Shown here piece after piece: positions 32,600 to 42,500 of a stretch of 64,000 nucleotides of DNA (positions are counted from its first letter, which is position 1; the number at the start of each line of letters is the position of its first letter). Made by a program: the position numbers and the translations under genes. Source of the stretch: CAYXTC01 sp964479375 (lineage in GTDB: Bacteria; Patescibacteriota; Minisyncoccia; Minisyncoccales; GWA2-38-27). The notes beneath the pieces are model-generated. The model searched no databases. It was not told the origin of the DNA and saw only the letters and a list, made by a program, of their open reading frames with translations. The DNA lies in the NCBI GenBank assembly GCA_964479375.1, contig CAYZKD010000002.1, positions 4,523 to 68,522 on the forward strand, in the 5' to 3' direction.

Positions 32600-33766
32600 C
32601 TATTTTATTCTGGCAAACCTTCTTTTGCCAACCCGGACCACCATCCCTTTTTCAATAATTATCTCCTTATCCCAGTCCTGCTGAACCTCTTTATTGATTT
32701 TTACTCCTTTCTGCTGAATTAGTCTCTTGGCTTCAGATTTAGAAGACGCTAGTCCTGTTTTAACTAAAAGATCTAAAACAGGAATTTCTTTCTCAGGGAT
32801 TTTTACCTCCGGCATTTCCTCCGGAGCCTGGTTTTCTCTAAAAATTCTGTTGAACTCCTGTTCCGCTTTTTTGGCTTCTTTTTCTCCATGATATATTCCA
32901 ACAATAACGCGGGCTAATCTCGCCTTCAATTCTCTGGGGTTTCCTTTTTTAACATCTTTCAAAGAGATTCTGGTTGCCAATTCAAAATACTCCCGGATAA
33001 GGCTGTCCGGGATAGACATAATTTTGCCGTACTGCTCTTTTGAGGCCTCTTCTATACCGATGTCGTTGCCCAAACTCTGGCTCATTTTCTCTTTACCGTC
33101 TAAACCGACCAGCAGCCTGGTGGCCACTACATCCTGCGGGGGTTGATTAAATTCTCTCTGCAGATCTCTCCCCTTTATCTCGTTAAACAGCTGATCATTG
33201 CCGCAGATAGCAATGTCTGATTCCAAAACCACAGAATCATAACCCTGCAAAACAGGATAAACGGGCTCTTGAAGGCGGATTTCCTTTTTCTGTTCTATTC
33301 TTTTTTGAAACATATCCCTTTCCAGCATCCTGTGAACCGTAAAATTGCTCATCAACTTCAACAAATCCTCTGCTGACATTTTGTCGTACCATTCGCTGTT
33401 GCGCCTTATCTCAGTTTTCTTTAAATCTATAATCTTTCCTGCCTGCCTAAGATAGTTTTTAGCCAAGGACATTACTTCTTTTTTGGATCTCAACTGCCTG
33501 ACAGCAAGTTTCTGAGTGGGGTCTCCGAACCTTCCCGTAAAGTCTCCTATCAAAAAAACAATCTGGTGGCCCATTTCCTGAAGCTCCTTCATTTTTAAAT
33601 AGACCGCAGCGTGACCGATGTGAAGATCGGAGGTGGTGGGGTCCACTCCGTGCTTTACTCTTAATTTCTTTCCCGATTTCAGCTTCTCCTCCAGACTGTC
33701 TTTCTTGACAATGTCTGCCACCCCCCTTTTTAGAAATTCTTCGATTCTTTCCCTGTTTATTTTCAT
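32600..33766 (-). CDS. tyrS: Tyrosyl-tRNA synthetase
   Basis: 388 residues, class I synthetase. The HIGH motif appears as DLHIGHAAV (about 47-55), the KMSKS motif as KEKMSQSLGN, and YPVLQGYDSVVLESDIAICG with GNDQLFNEIKGRDLQ places it in the TyrZ-like group that has QxxD tyrosine recognition. A C-terminal S4 RNA-binding domain (LASSKSEAKRLIQQKGVKIN) follows. Divergent from the penicillin-binding protein gene, with 29 bp between the start codons. Confidence 0.95.
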   Translation of the reverse strand: MKINRERIEEFLKRGVADIVKKDSLEEKLKSGKKLRVKHGVDPTTSDLHIGHAAVYLKMKELQEMGHQIVFLIGDFTGRFGDPTQKLAVRQLRSKKEVMSLAKNYLRQAGKIIDLKKTEIRRNSEWYDKMSAEDLLKLMSNFTVHRMLERDMFQKRIEQKKEIRLQEPVYPVLQGYDSVVLESDIAICGNDQLFNEIKGRDLQREFNQPPQDVVATRLLVGLDGKEKMSQSLGNDIGIEEASKEQYGKIMSIPDSLIREYFELATRISLKDVKKGNPRELKARLARVIVGIYHGEKEAKKAEQEFNRIFRENQAPEEMPEVKIPEKEIPVLDLLVKTGLASSKSEAKRLIQQKGVKINKEVQQDWDKEIIIEKGMVVRVGKRRFARIK

Positions 33767-33795
33767 ATTGATTTAGTATAGAATAAAAAAAACTT

Positions 33796-35715
33796 ATGGT
33801 CAAAAGAATCTTAAGAAGAAAGGTTTACAAAATAAACAGAAAAAAGAGGGCCTTTTTCTGGATTCTAAAATCCCTAGGCCTTTTTGTAATGGCTTGCTTT
33901 GTGGCAGGTCTTTTTGTTTTTATCTATTACGCCAAAGACCTCCCCAGGCCCGAGCAGTTTACAGAAAGAACCATCGCCCAAACCACCAAAATTTACGACA
34001 GAACAGGAGAAATTCTGCTCTATGAATTTTACGGAGACGAGAAAAGAGAGCTGGTTCCCTTTGACAGAATTTCAGACTATATTAAAGAGGCTGCCATTGC
34101 AGCAGAAGACGCTAACTTTTACGAACACCACGGAATAGATATTGAGGGAATTTTCAGAGCCGTAAAGATTAATCTCCAGCTCGGGAGGCCTCTTTACGGA
34201 GGCTCTACTATCAGCCAGCAACTTATCCGTTCTACTTTTTTGGGCAGGGAAAAAACAATAAAAAGAAAAGTCAGGGAAGTTATTCTAACTTTGGAACTGG
34301 AAAGGAGGCACAACAAAGAAGAAATTTTAGAATGGTATCTAAACCAAATACCGTTTGGACCCAACACTTACGGCGTAGAAGCCGCTTCCCAAAACTATTT
34401 TGGAAAGCCTGCCAAAGAAGTCTCTCTGGAAGAGGCCGCAACCCTGGCTGCCTTGATTCGGGCTCCCAGCTATCTTTCCCCTTATGGCCACCATATACCA
34501 GAACTTTTAGAGAGAAAAGATTACGCGCTGGACAGGATGGCGGAAGAAAACTTTATCACAGAAAAAGAAGCAGAAATAGCAAAGGAGAAAGAAATTAAGT
34601 TTGAAGAGCCGAATATTTCTATCAAAGCGCCTCATTTTGTTTTTTATGTCAAAGATTATCTTTTAAAAAAATATGGGCAAGCCTTTCTGGAAAGAGAGGG
34701 GCTTAAGGTTTACACTTCTCTTGACTGGGATCTTCAGAAAAAAGCGCAGGAAACAGTCAAAAAGGGAGTAGAAGTCAATTATAGTTTCAACGCCCACAAC
34801 GCAAGCCTGGTGGCCATGAGCCCTAAAAACGGAGAAATCTTGGCTATGGCGGGGTCTGCCGACTGGTTTGCAGATCCCTATCCCGAAGGATGCAAGTCAG
34901 GGGTTAACTGCAAATTCGACCCCAAGGTTAACATAGCCACCTATGGCTCGGGAAGGCAGCCGGGGTCTTCTTTCAAGCCCTTTGTTTACGCTACCGCTTT
35001 TGAAAAAGGGTTTGATGACAAAACCATAATCATGGACGAAGAAACAAACTTTGGAATCTACGGAGGAAAACCCTATATCCCTCAAAACTACGACGGCTTT
35101 TTCCGGGGAGAAGTAACCCTAAGGCAGGCTCTTGCCCAATCCCTAAATGTTCCTTCGGTAAAAGTGCTTGCTTATTTAGCGGGACAAGAAGACTCTATTA
35201 AAACAGCCAAAGAAATAGGCATTACCACGTTAAACAAAGACCCCTCTTTTTACGGGCTCTCTATCGTGCTGGGAGGAGGAGAAGTAAGGCTTTTAGATAT
35301 GGTTGCCTCATACAGCGTGTTCGCAGCCAAAGGAAAAAAGCACGATCCCGTTTCTGTGCTTAAAATAGAGAATAACGAAGGCAGGGTCATAGAAAGAACC
35401 AGCCGGGGATCCAGAAAAGTGCTCTCAGAAGACGTCTGCGAACTTATTACTGATATCCTGTCTGACAACCGGGCCAGAGCCCCTATGTTCGGCTCCAACT
35501 CCTTGATGCATTTTGAAAACTACCAAGTAGCAGCCAAAACAGGAACCACTAATGACTATAAAGACGCCTGGATTATAGGATATACTCCTTCTCTGTCAGT
35601 GGGGGTTTGGGCGGGAAATAATGATAATACTTCTATGGCTAAACAGCCCGGCCTCGTAATCGCAGGCCCCATCTGGCGCCAGTTCCTTAATTACAGCCTT
35701 CCTTTAATAGAATAA
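33796..35715 (+). CDS. Class A penicillin-binding protein (PBP1A-like)
   Basis: 639 residues, bifunctional peptidoglycan synthase. A membrane anchor (about 18-45) is followed by a family 51 glycosyltransferase with the catalytic glutamate in IAAEDANFYEHHGID, then GGSTISQQLIRSTFLG and EWYLNQIPFGPNTYGVE. The transpeptidase domain has SSFKPF (SxxK, catalytic Ser), SLN (SxN) and KTGTTNDYKDAW (KTG). Together with the MurE-like ligase and the M23 endopeptidase it shows that the cell builds and remodels a peptidoglycan wall. The next operon starts 45 bp downstream. Confidence 0.96.
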   Translation: MVKRILRRKVYKINRKKRAFFWILKSLGLFVMACFVAGLFVFIYYAKDLPRPEQFTERTIAQTTKIYDRTGEILLYEFYGDEKRELVPFDRISDYIKEAAIAAEDANFYEHHGIDIEGIFRAVKINLQLGRPLYGGSTISQQLIRSTFLGREKTIKRKVREVILTLELERRHNKEEILEWYLNQIPFGPNTYGVEAASQNYFGKPAKEVSLEEAATLAALIRAPSYLSPYGHHIPELLERKDYALDRMAEENFITEKEAEIAKEKEIKFEEPNISIKAPHFVFYVKDYLLKKYGQAFLEREGLKVYTSLDWDLQKKAQETVKKGVEVNYSFNAHNASLVAMSPKNGEILAMAGSADWFADPYPEGCKSGVNCKFDPKVNIATYGSGRQPGSSFKPFVYATAFEKGFDDKTIIMDEETNFGIYGGKPYIPQNYDGFFRGEVTLRQALAQSLNVPSVKVLAYLAGQEDSIKTAKEIGITTLNKDPSFYGLSIVLGGGEVRLLDMVASYSVFAAKGKKHDPVSVLKIENNEGRVIERTSRGSRKVLSEDVCELITDILSDNRARAPMFGSNSLMHFENYQVAAKTGTTNDYKDAWIIGYTPSLSVGVWAGNNDNTSMAKQPGLVIAGPIWRQFLNYSLPLIE

Positions 35716-35717
35716 CT

Positions 35718-35747
35718 TTGGTTGAGAAAATACATTTGTGATATAAT
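35718..35747 (+). promoter_or_regulatory. Promoter of the secretion operon
   Basis: TTGGTT (35718-35723) and a perfect TATAAT (35742-35747) preceded by TGA, 18 bp apart, 13 bp before the first ATG at 35761. No other obvious promoter occurs before 45592, so this may drive the whole operon. Confidence 0.55.
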
Positions 35748-35760
35748 AAAGCAAGCCAAC

Positions 35761-36174
35761 ATGAAGAAATATTCCCAAAAAAAACTTCAACAACTTTACG
35801 AAGACTTGCCAGAGGATTTGAAAGAGGCTCTTTTTTTCAAAGAAAACGCTGTCAAAATCCAAAGAGCCTGTAAAAACGCAGGGCTAGATAAAAACGAAAG
35901 TATTAACAAGGTTTCAGAACAGGTAGGATATGTATTGCTGGGAATAATAAAGCCGGGAGAGATGGAAAAAATCCTGACAGAGGAGATGGATCTTAAAAAA
36001 ATAACGGCCAGAAAAATAAGAATAGAAATAACCAAGTCTGTTTTCGCTCCTGTCAAAAAAACCCTGGAAAACCTGCTGGATATAAAGATTGAAATTCCGG
36101 AAGAAATTAAAACCAAGAAGGAAGAAGAAAAGAAGAAAAGAAGAAAAGACAAATACAGAGAGTCTGTAGAATAG
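35761..36174 (+). CDS. Charged helical protein, first gene of the secretion operon
   Basis: 137 residues from ATG 35761, chosen because a promoter lies just upstream and an earlier TTG (35722) would start inside that promoter. Predicted all-helical: KYSQKKLQQLYEDLPEDLKE, then a central segment SEQVGYVLLGIIKPGEMEKI, ending in a Lys/Glu tail KKEEEKKKRRKDKYRESVE. I recall similar short proteins near secretion genes in Parcubacteria but cannot name a function. It may act as a regulator or cytoplasmic adaptor. 3 bp before the PrgI-like gene. Confidence 0.75.
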   Translation: MKKYSQKKLQQLYEDLPEDLKEALFFKENAVKIQRACKNAGLDKNESINKVSEQVGYVLLGIIKPGEMEKILTEEMDLKKITARKIRIEITKSVFAPVKKTLENLLDIKIEIPEEIKTKKEEEKKKRRKDKYRESVE

Positions 36175-36177
36175 TTT

Positions 36178-36582
36178 ATGCAACAATTCACAGTTCCCCA
36201 GTTTATTGAAAGAGAAACAAAAATAGTAGGCCCCTTAACTTTTAAGCAGTTAATTGTCTTGGGGACTGCTACTGCTCTTTGTATTGCTTTTTACTTCCTT
36301 CTGCCTTTCTCTGTCTTCATCTTGGGCACTATATTCTTTTTGGGAGGATCTGCTGCCCTGTTGTTTGTAAAAATAAACAGAACTCCTCTCTATCTGATAA
36401 TTAAAAACCTCCTCTCTTTTGTTTTCAAACCCAAAATGTATCTCTGGAAGAAAAAAAACGCGCCCCCGGTTTTAAAAATAAAGCCCAAAAGGGCGTTGGA
36501 AAAGAAAAGAGAGCGGGGCTCTGAACTGAAAATCGCCGAAGAGGGCCATCTTAAAAGAGTGTCAGATAAAATAAAATCTTAA
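36178..36582 (+). CDS. PrgI/VirB3-like membrane protein
   Basis: 134 residues: a short N-terminal strand QQFTVPQFIERETKIVGPLT, then two adjacent membrane spans (about 22-40 and 44-63: IVLGTATALCIAFYFLLPF, VFILGTIFFLGGSAALLFV), and a basic C-terminus. This is the pattern of PrgI proteins, which sit next to VirB4-type ATPases in type IV secretion and conjugation systems of Gram-positive bacteria and in CPR. Likely docks the ATPase at the membrane. Confidence 0.85.
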   Translation: MQQFTVPQFIERETKIVGPLTFKQLIVLGTATALCIAFYFLLPFSVFILGTIFFLGGSAALLFVKINRTPLYLIIKNLLSFVFKPKMYLWKKKNAPPVLKIKPKRALEKKRERGSELKIAEEGHLKRVSDKIKS

Positions 36583-36587
36583 AATTT

Positions 36588-37208
36588 ATGGCAGAAAACA
36601 CAACTCAAGACTTCCTCCAATTTAACCAGATAAAAGACGGCGTTTTAATTTTAAAAAACAAAGGATTAAGAAAAATCCTTATGGTTTCCTCTTTAAACTT
36701 TGCCCTTAAATCAGAAGAAGAGCAGCAGTCAATCTTGTATCAATTCCAAGACTTTTTGAATTCCCTTGATTTTTCCTGCCAGATAATTGTCCAGTCCAGA
36801 AGATTAAACATCACAGGTTACCTGGAAAAGTTAAGTGAAATCCGTTCCAAAGAAAAAAACGAATTGCTGAGAACGCAGATAGAAGAGTATAAATCCTTTA
36901 TCAACGAGATCATCGGAGCAGGAAATATAATGCAGAAAAACTTTTACGTAGTGGTGCCTTTCGCCCCCGTAGAGATTAAGGGGGGGAGAGGATTAAAGAA
37001 CCTTCAACTAACCAAAGAGGTTTTCCGGAGAGGAAAAATCCAACTTCTTCAGAGAACAGAGTTTATTATCTTGGGACTCAAAAAATGCGGCCTTCAGGCA
37101 GCCCCCTTAGACAACGCAGAAATCGCAGAACTTTTCTGGGCTCTCCACCATACCAAAGAAGCAGAAGGGGGGTATTACCCGGAATTGCCGCCTGAATTAA
37201 TTCAATAA
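36588..37208 (+). CDS. VirB4/TraC N-terminal-domain-like protein
   Basis: 206 residues. The sequence FLQFNQIKDGVLILKNKGLR, then LDFSCQIIVQSRRLNITGYL and NFYVVVPFAPVEIKGGRG resembles the N-terminal domain of VirB4/TraC ATPases that precedes the motor domain. Here it is a separate gene, 4 bp before a VirB4 ATPase that itself has a different N-terminus. The split into two proteins is common in CPR genomes as far as I recall. No Walker motifs. Cytoplasmic, probably a partner of the ATPase. Confidence 0.75.
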   Translation: MAENTTQDFLQFNQIKDGVLILKNKGLRKILMVSSLNFALKSEEEQQSILYQFQDFLNSLDFSCQIIVQSRRLNITGYLEKLSEIRSKEKNELLRTQIEEYKSFINEIIGAGNIMQKNFYVVVPFAPVEIKGGRGLKNLQLTKEVFRRGKIQLLQRTEFIILGLKKCGLQAAPLDNAEIAELFWALHHTKEAEGGYYPELPPELIQ

Positions 37209-37212
37209 AAAT

Positions 37213-39027
37213 ATGAAAATTCCTTTAATAAACAAATTGCTTGGGAAAAAAGAAGAAATGACGGGAGAGGTCTTTGCCGAAGAGCCTATGAATATTGTTG
37301 ATATTATTTCTCCCCCATCTATTGAAATAAAGTCCAAATATTTGAATATCGGAGAAACAATGGCCAAGACCTATTTTGTCTTCTCCTACCCCCGCTACCT
37401 GACTACGGGCTGGCTGTCTCCTATTATCAACATGCAAACTTCTCTTGATATTAGTTTCCATTTCCACCCTATCTCTACTCAGGGAATATTAAAAAAATTA
37501 AGAAGAAGAGTTACTGAGGTAGAGGCAGAAATTTCAGAAAGGGAGGACAAGGGATTGGTCCGAGATCCTTCTTTAGAGTTTGCTTATCAAAACCTAGAAG
37601 ACTTAAGAGATAATCTCCAGACGGCCCAGGAAAAGATGTTCCATTTCAGTTTGTATATTACGGTTTACGGGGAAAGCGAAAAGGAGTTAGAGGATATTGA
37701 AACCCAATTAAGGGGGGCATTAGAATCCCGCCTGATATATATTAAGCCTGCCCTTTATCGGCAAAAAGAAGCCTTTGCCTGCTCTGCCCCTTATAATCTT
37801 GATCTTCTGATGGTAACCACCCTGATAAATACCGTGCCTCTCTCCAGCGCCTTCCCTTTTGACTCTTTTGACCTAAGTTCCAACGAGGGAATCCTTTACG
37901 GCGTAAACAAGCACAATAGTTCTTTAGTGTTGTTTGACAGATTTACTTTGCCCAACGCCAATTCTTGCATCTTTGCGGTTTCGGGAGCAGGAAAAAGTTA
38001 CGCCGTTAAACTAGAAGTTTTAAGATATATGATGATGGGAGTGGACGCGATTATCGTAGACCCCGAAAACGAATACAAGTTTTTATCTGACGCCGTAGGA
38101 GGCTCTTACTTCAACATATCTCTCTCTTCAAAGTATCATGTCAATCCTTTTGATCTGCCCCAGCCCAGAGAAGACGAAAGCGTAGAAGACGTTTTAAGAA
38201 CGAACGTGGTTAACTTGGTGGGGTTAATCAGAATAATGCTGGGGGGGCTTACCCCGGAAGAAGACGCCATTATTGACCAGGCCCTTACTGCCGCCTACCA
38301 AGCCAAAGACATCACAGCAAACAGCGACCCCTCTCTTTGGGGAAAAGAAAGCGGGCTTCCCTTCCCCATAATGAGCGACCTTGAAGAGATCCTTTCAACT
38401 ATGGAGGGAGCAGAATCTTTGGCCAGAAGAATCCAGAAGTTCACCAGAGGAACTTATGCCAACTTCTTTAACCAGCCCTCTAATGTAGATATGGAAAACA
38501 GGCTGGTTGTATTCGGGGTAAGAGATATGGAGGACGAACTAAAGCCCATTGCTCTATTTATGATCTTAAAATACATTTGGAAGTCAGTTTCTTCTAAATT
38601 AAAGAAAAGGCTCCTTATTATAGACGAAGCGTGGTGGATAATGAGCAACGAAGACGGAGCCTCTTTCCTTTTTGGAACCGTTAAAAGGGCTAGAAAATAC
38701 TGGCTTGGAGTCGCCACCATCACCCAGGACGTTAATGACTTCATGAAATCAGAATACGGCCAGCCCATTGTAACCAACTCCTCCCTCACCATACTTATGA
38801 AACAAAGCACGGCCACTATTAACGTAATCCAGAAAACTTTTAATCTTACAGAAGAAGAAAAATTGATTCTCTTGGAATCTCCCGTAGGCGAAGGAATATT
38901 TTTTGCAGGGAGAAAACATATTCTTATTAAGGTAATTGCTTCCTACGCAGAAGATCAAATAATTACTACGGCTCCCGAGGAAGTAGAAAAAATTAAAAGA
39001 GCCAAAAGAGCATTAAAAGGTGAATAG
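37213..39027 (+). CDS. VirB4-family type IV secretion ATPase
   Basis: 604 residues. Walker A SGAGKSYAVKLEVLRY is at about 256-272, followed by the conserved IIVDPENEYKFL; Walker B is LLIIDEAWWIMSNEDGA at about 466, and GVATITQDVNDF follows. The N-terminal 230 residues carry the VirB4 partner-contact region with EIKSKYLNIGETMAKTYF and a helical segment. VirB4 powers substrate transfer or pilus biogenesis. It sits after PrgI and its N-domain-like partner, and before the pilin-fusion genes. Confidence 0.95.
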   Translation: MKIPLINKLLGKKEEMTGEVFAEEPMNIVDIISPPSIEIKSKYLNIGETMAKTYFVFSYPRYLTTGWLSPIINMQTSLDISFHFHPISTQGILKKLRRRVTEVEAEISEREDKGLVRDPSLEFAYQNLEDLRDNLQTAQEKMFHFSLYITVYGESEKELEDIETQLRGALESRLIYIKPALYRQKEAFACSAPYNLDLLMVTTLINTVPLSSAFPFDSFDLSSNEGILYGVNKHNSSLVLFDRFTLPNANSCIFAVSGAGKSYAVKLEVLRYMMMGVDAIIVDPENEYKFLSDAVGGSYFNISLSSKYHVNPFDLPQPREDESVEDVLRTNVVNLVGLIRIMLGGLTPEEDAIIDQALTAAYQAKDITANSDPSLWGKESGLPFPIMSDLEEILSTMEGAESLARRIQKFTRGTYANFFNQPSNVDMENRLVVFGVRDMEDELKPIALFMILKYIWKSVSSKLKKRLLIIDEAWWIMSNEDGASFLFGTVKRARKYWLGVATITQDVNDFMKSEYGQPIVTNSSLTILMKQSTATINVIQKTFNLTEEEKLILLESPVGEGIFFAGRKHILIKVIASYAEDQIITTAPEEVEKIKRAKRALKGE

Positions 39028-39037
39028 TTAATATTAC

Positions 39038-39538
39038 ATGCCCTTACCAGCGTCATCACCGCAACCGAGAAAACCCCCGCGTCAACGGCCGGGAAAGCAA
39101 CTGGAAAAGCCGCTACAAGAGCCGGCAAGGCGAGGGAAGGAGAAACAGCAAGATGCCAGAATCGAAAAGAAGCATACAAAAACACAAGCCGAAAAACAAG
39201 CAAGCCTCACCAGCCCAGAGGGATTCGTAATGCTGGGGACAGCGATAATGTTTGATCTCCTGGGATTAATTATCTTCTTGCTAAATTTTGTTTTTGGTAT
39301 CGGCCTTATTCTCTCAGTCTTCGTCGACCTAGCCGGCATGTTCTTATTCGGCGGCTGGATGTACTTTAGGTCGGGCCACGTTGCTATAAGCAAAAAAACC
39401 GGAAAACCCATCCGAAAAACAGAAAGGAAACTTTTAAAGCGGTTTGGCCTGGCTTTTCTAGGAGAAGCAATTCCCCTTTTTGGCGACATAGCTTTTTGTT
39501 GGACGATAGCAGTTTATTTTGAATTAAAAAATAACTAG
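39038..39538 (+). CDS. Membrane protein with Pro/Lys-rich N-terminal tail
   Basis: 166 residues. The first 60 are disordered and basic (PRKPPRQRPGKQLEKPLQEP and similar), then two or three hydrophobic spans (FVMLGTAIMFDLLGLIIFLL, FGIGLILSVFVDLAGMFLF, and a late one around LFGDIAFCWTIAVYFEL). It is in the secretion operon between the VirB4 ATPase and the pilin-fusion genes. No family recognised. It could be a small channel subunit or a scaffold that uses its tail to hold the ATPase. Confidence 0.72.
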   Translation: MPLPASSPQPRKPPRQRPGKQLEKPLQEPARRGKEKQQDARIEKKHTKTQAEKQASLTSPEGFVMLGTAIMFDLLGLIIFLLNFVFGIGLILSVFVDLAGMFLFGGWMYFRSGHVAISKKTGKPIRKTERKLLKRFGLAFLGEAIPLFGDIAFCWTIAVYFELKNN

Positions 39539-39544
39539 ATCAGA

Positions 39545-42500
39545 GTGAAAAAAACGAGTAAAAAATTTTTAATTCCGGGTCTGTCGTTTTTTTTAATCAC
39601 TGCAACTAATTTTGCTTACGCTTTAGAGATAAACTACCCGCGCCTGCCAAACACAACTCCTCCCCAGGATTTTATCGGCTCCCCCCCCGAACAAATTATT
39701 TCGCTCTGGATAGAATACCTTTTAAGCTTATCTGTCTGGGGAGCGGGCGTAATAGCCTTGGGGTCCCTAATTTATGCCGGGATCTGCTACTTGGTTTCTT
39801 CAGGAAAAACAGAACAAATGCTAGAAGCAAGAAACCGGATTTCTTCGGTCTTCTTTGGCCTCTTAATTCTCTTTTCCTCTTATCTTATTCTAAGAACAAT
39901 CGACCCGCGATTTGTCGCCCCCGAAGTAAAAAAAATTCCTGAAATAGAAACGATTGAGTTGCCGGAAACTTCTCCCCCTCCCCTAAAAACACTTCTTTCT
40001 TCAATAAACAACGAGATTCCTTTTGGAAAAATAATAGAAGAACAAATTTTAGAAACAGAAGTTCCAGAGGAAGAGCAAGGAGAACGAAAGCCGAGAATGG
40101 AAAGAGTTAAAGACATAGGAGAAAATTCGCTCTCTCTTGCTGAAAAAGTTAAAGGCCAAAGCGAGGAACTTAAAAACTTATCTAAAGAGTGTTCCTGTTC
40201 TCAAGCAAACCCATTGTGTCCGGGATGCCATCCGCTCGGAGGGCAGTCGCTCGCAGACATTCTTGGCCCCGCCGGATTTGCAAACTATCTTGATCTCACA
40301 AGCCAAATTTCAGATATTGTAGGAGTTGGAAATTTAGATATAGCTCTCGAGCCCCTTGCTAATATAGCAAACGCAAGCGCCATCATCTCTTCTGAAGGAT
40401 TAACTGATGTGCTGGAGGGAATTGAGGGCATAACGGAAAAAATTGATGAAATTTCAGAAGCAACCCGGGCATTCGAAGCAACCGCAGAAATTGCCAATAT
40501 AGCCACCAATTATGAAGATCTCGACAGCCTTCTGGGATCTGTCGAAGAATTAACCAACATCGCAGACGTTCCTGCAGACCTTGCCCAAGTTTTTGATATA
40601 GCCAATGCGGCGAGCGAGATTGCAGAAGACCCCGCAGACCTCAATAATGTGCTGGGGTCTGTTAAGCGGCTGGCTGGCATAACCGGCTCCTCTGAGGACC
40701 TTGCCCAAGTTTTTGATATAGCCAATGCGGCGAGCGAGATTGCAGAAGACCNNNNNNNNNNNNNNNNNNNNNNNNNNNNNNNNNNNNNNNNNNNNNNNNN
40801 NNNNNNNNNNNNNNNNNNNNNNNNNNNNNNNNNNNNNNNNNNNNNNNNNNNCCGCAGACACAAGTAGAATTATTGCTTCGATGGAACATTTAATAGGTGT
40901 TATGGAGGCCCCGCTTCCCGCAAACGCAGATAAAGCAATAGAGACGGCAATAATTATTAATGATATTGCAAAAAATCCCAAAGACGCGCAAAGCATTTTA
41001 AGGTCAGCCGAAAGATTGTCTGCTTTGGCAGAAAGCCCAAAAGACATTACTGAAATTCTGGCCATAGCCGAAGAGGCATCCCGATCTGTCGACACTCCTG
41101 AGGATCTTATAGATTTTCTAGAAACCTATGCCGAATTTACAATTATTATCCCATCAGGAAATCTCAGCCAGGCATTGGCAGAAATAGAACTTATAGCAAA
41201 TGCCACCGGGGACATTAGAGACTTAGCAGATGTCAGCCGGGCGGTCGAGGAACTATCAACCGTCCTTCCCGTCCCCCAAGACATTCTTATAGCATTAGAT
41301 AGTCTGGAGGGGATAACAGGCATTATCCAAGATCCTACTGACTTGCGCAATATCCAGACAGCGGTATCAGACTTGGCTGAAGTCTTTCCTGTCCCTTCCC
41401 AGTTAACACAGGCTCTGGGCAATCTGGAGGGGATAACAGGCATTATCCAAGATCCTACTGACTTGCGCAATATCCAGNNNNNNNNNNNNNNNNNNNNNNN
41501 NNNNNNNNNNNNNNNNNNNNNNNNNNNNNNNNNNNNNNNNNNNNNNNNNNNNNNNNNNNNNNNNNNNNNNNNNNNNNTATCAGACTTGGCTGAAGTCTTT
41601 CCTGTCCCTTCCCAGTTAACACAGGCTCTGGGTAATCTGGAGGGAATAACAGGCATTATCCAAGATCCTACTGACATCTCCAATATAATGGCTTCTATGG
41701 CAGATCTTTCAGAGATAGCTCCTCTTCCTGAATCCCTTGCCAATGTTTTGGGAAACCTAAGCGATTTAGGAAATCTCATGCCCATGGGGCCCGGAGGAAT
41801 AGCGGGTTCCTTCTTGGGCGGGTCTTGCACTTGCGACCCCTGCAAAGATGTAAGGGGAAATATCCAAGAGCAAGAAGCCAAAAACCTCGGCGCGATGTAC
41901 TCGGGTGCAAAAATTGCTCAAACAGACGCCTTGGGAAATAAAACAGAAATAACCACTAGTTTAAAAGACGAACAGAATAAGGCGACAAAAGAAATACGCC
42001 TCATTAAAGAAGAAATAGACAAACTGGAAAGGGCGGAAAGTCTTATTTTAGGTTGCCCCATCTGGAACCTAAGCAGTTTGGCAGAATTTTTGGATAAGAA
42101 AATCATTTATTCAGAGAATGAGTGGTTCCTTATTAATATCAGTTTTTGGGAAACAATCGTTGGCATTGCTAAAGATAATGAATGGGCAACTCTTTACTGC
42201 CCGGTCAGCGGCACCTATTGGGGCGAAGCAGAGTCGGCTATGAACCGGGCAGAAGAAAAAGAGGAAGAGGAAACAGAAAAAGAATCCCTTGCGCTTGAAA
42301 TAGCTCCCATATCTTGTTCTATAGAAGTCCCCGCAGGGGATGTGTTTGAAAGAACAAAAAAAACAGCATACAAAATAGTAGAAAGATTAGAAAAAATAAT
42401 CAGCGCCAACAAAGAGCTAATAGAGGCTGTAGACGAACTGCATACCCTGGTCAGCCAATGTTCTTCTCAGGCTCCCTATCCTGCTGTCTCAAACCGGAAA

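Larger units (their letters stand above)
40577..41700 (+). repeat. Tandem 120-bp repeats within the pilin-fusion gene
   Basis: Identical blocks recur at 120-bp spacing: GACCTTGCCCAAGTTTTTG at 40577 and 40697, and CTGGAGGGGATAACAGG at 41304 and 41424. The sequence after the second gap repeats that before it (TATCAGACTTGGCTGAAG at 41367 and 41578). The gaps fall where copies are most alike, so the copy number is probably under-counted. Confidence 0.9.

Noticed and set aside
40577..41700. CRISPR array
   Set aside because: Regular 120-bp repeats, but they encode in-frame protein repeats, have no spacers, and no cas genes are present. No CRISPR array was seen anywhere in the window.
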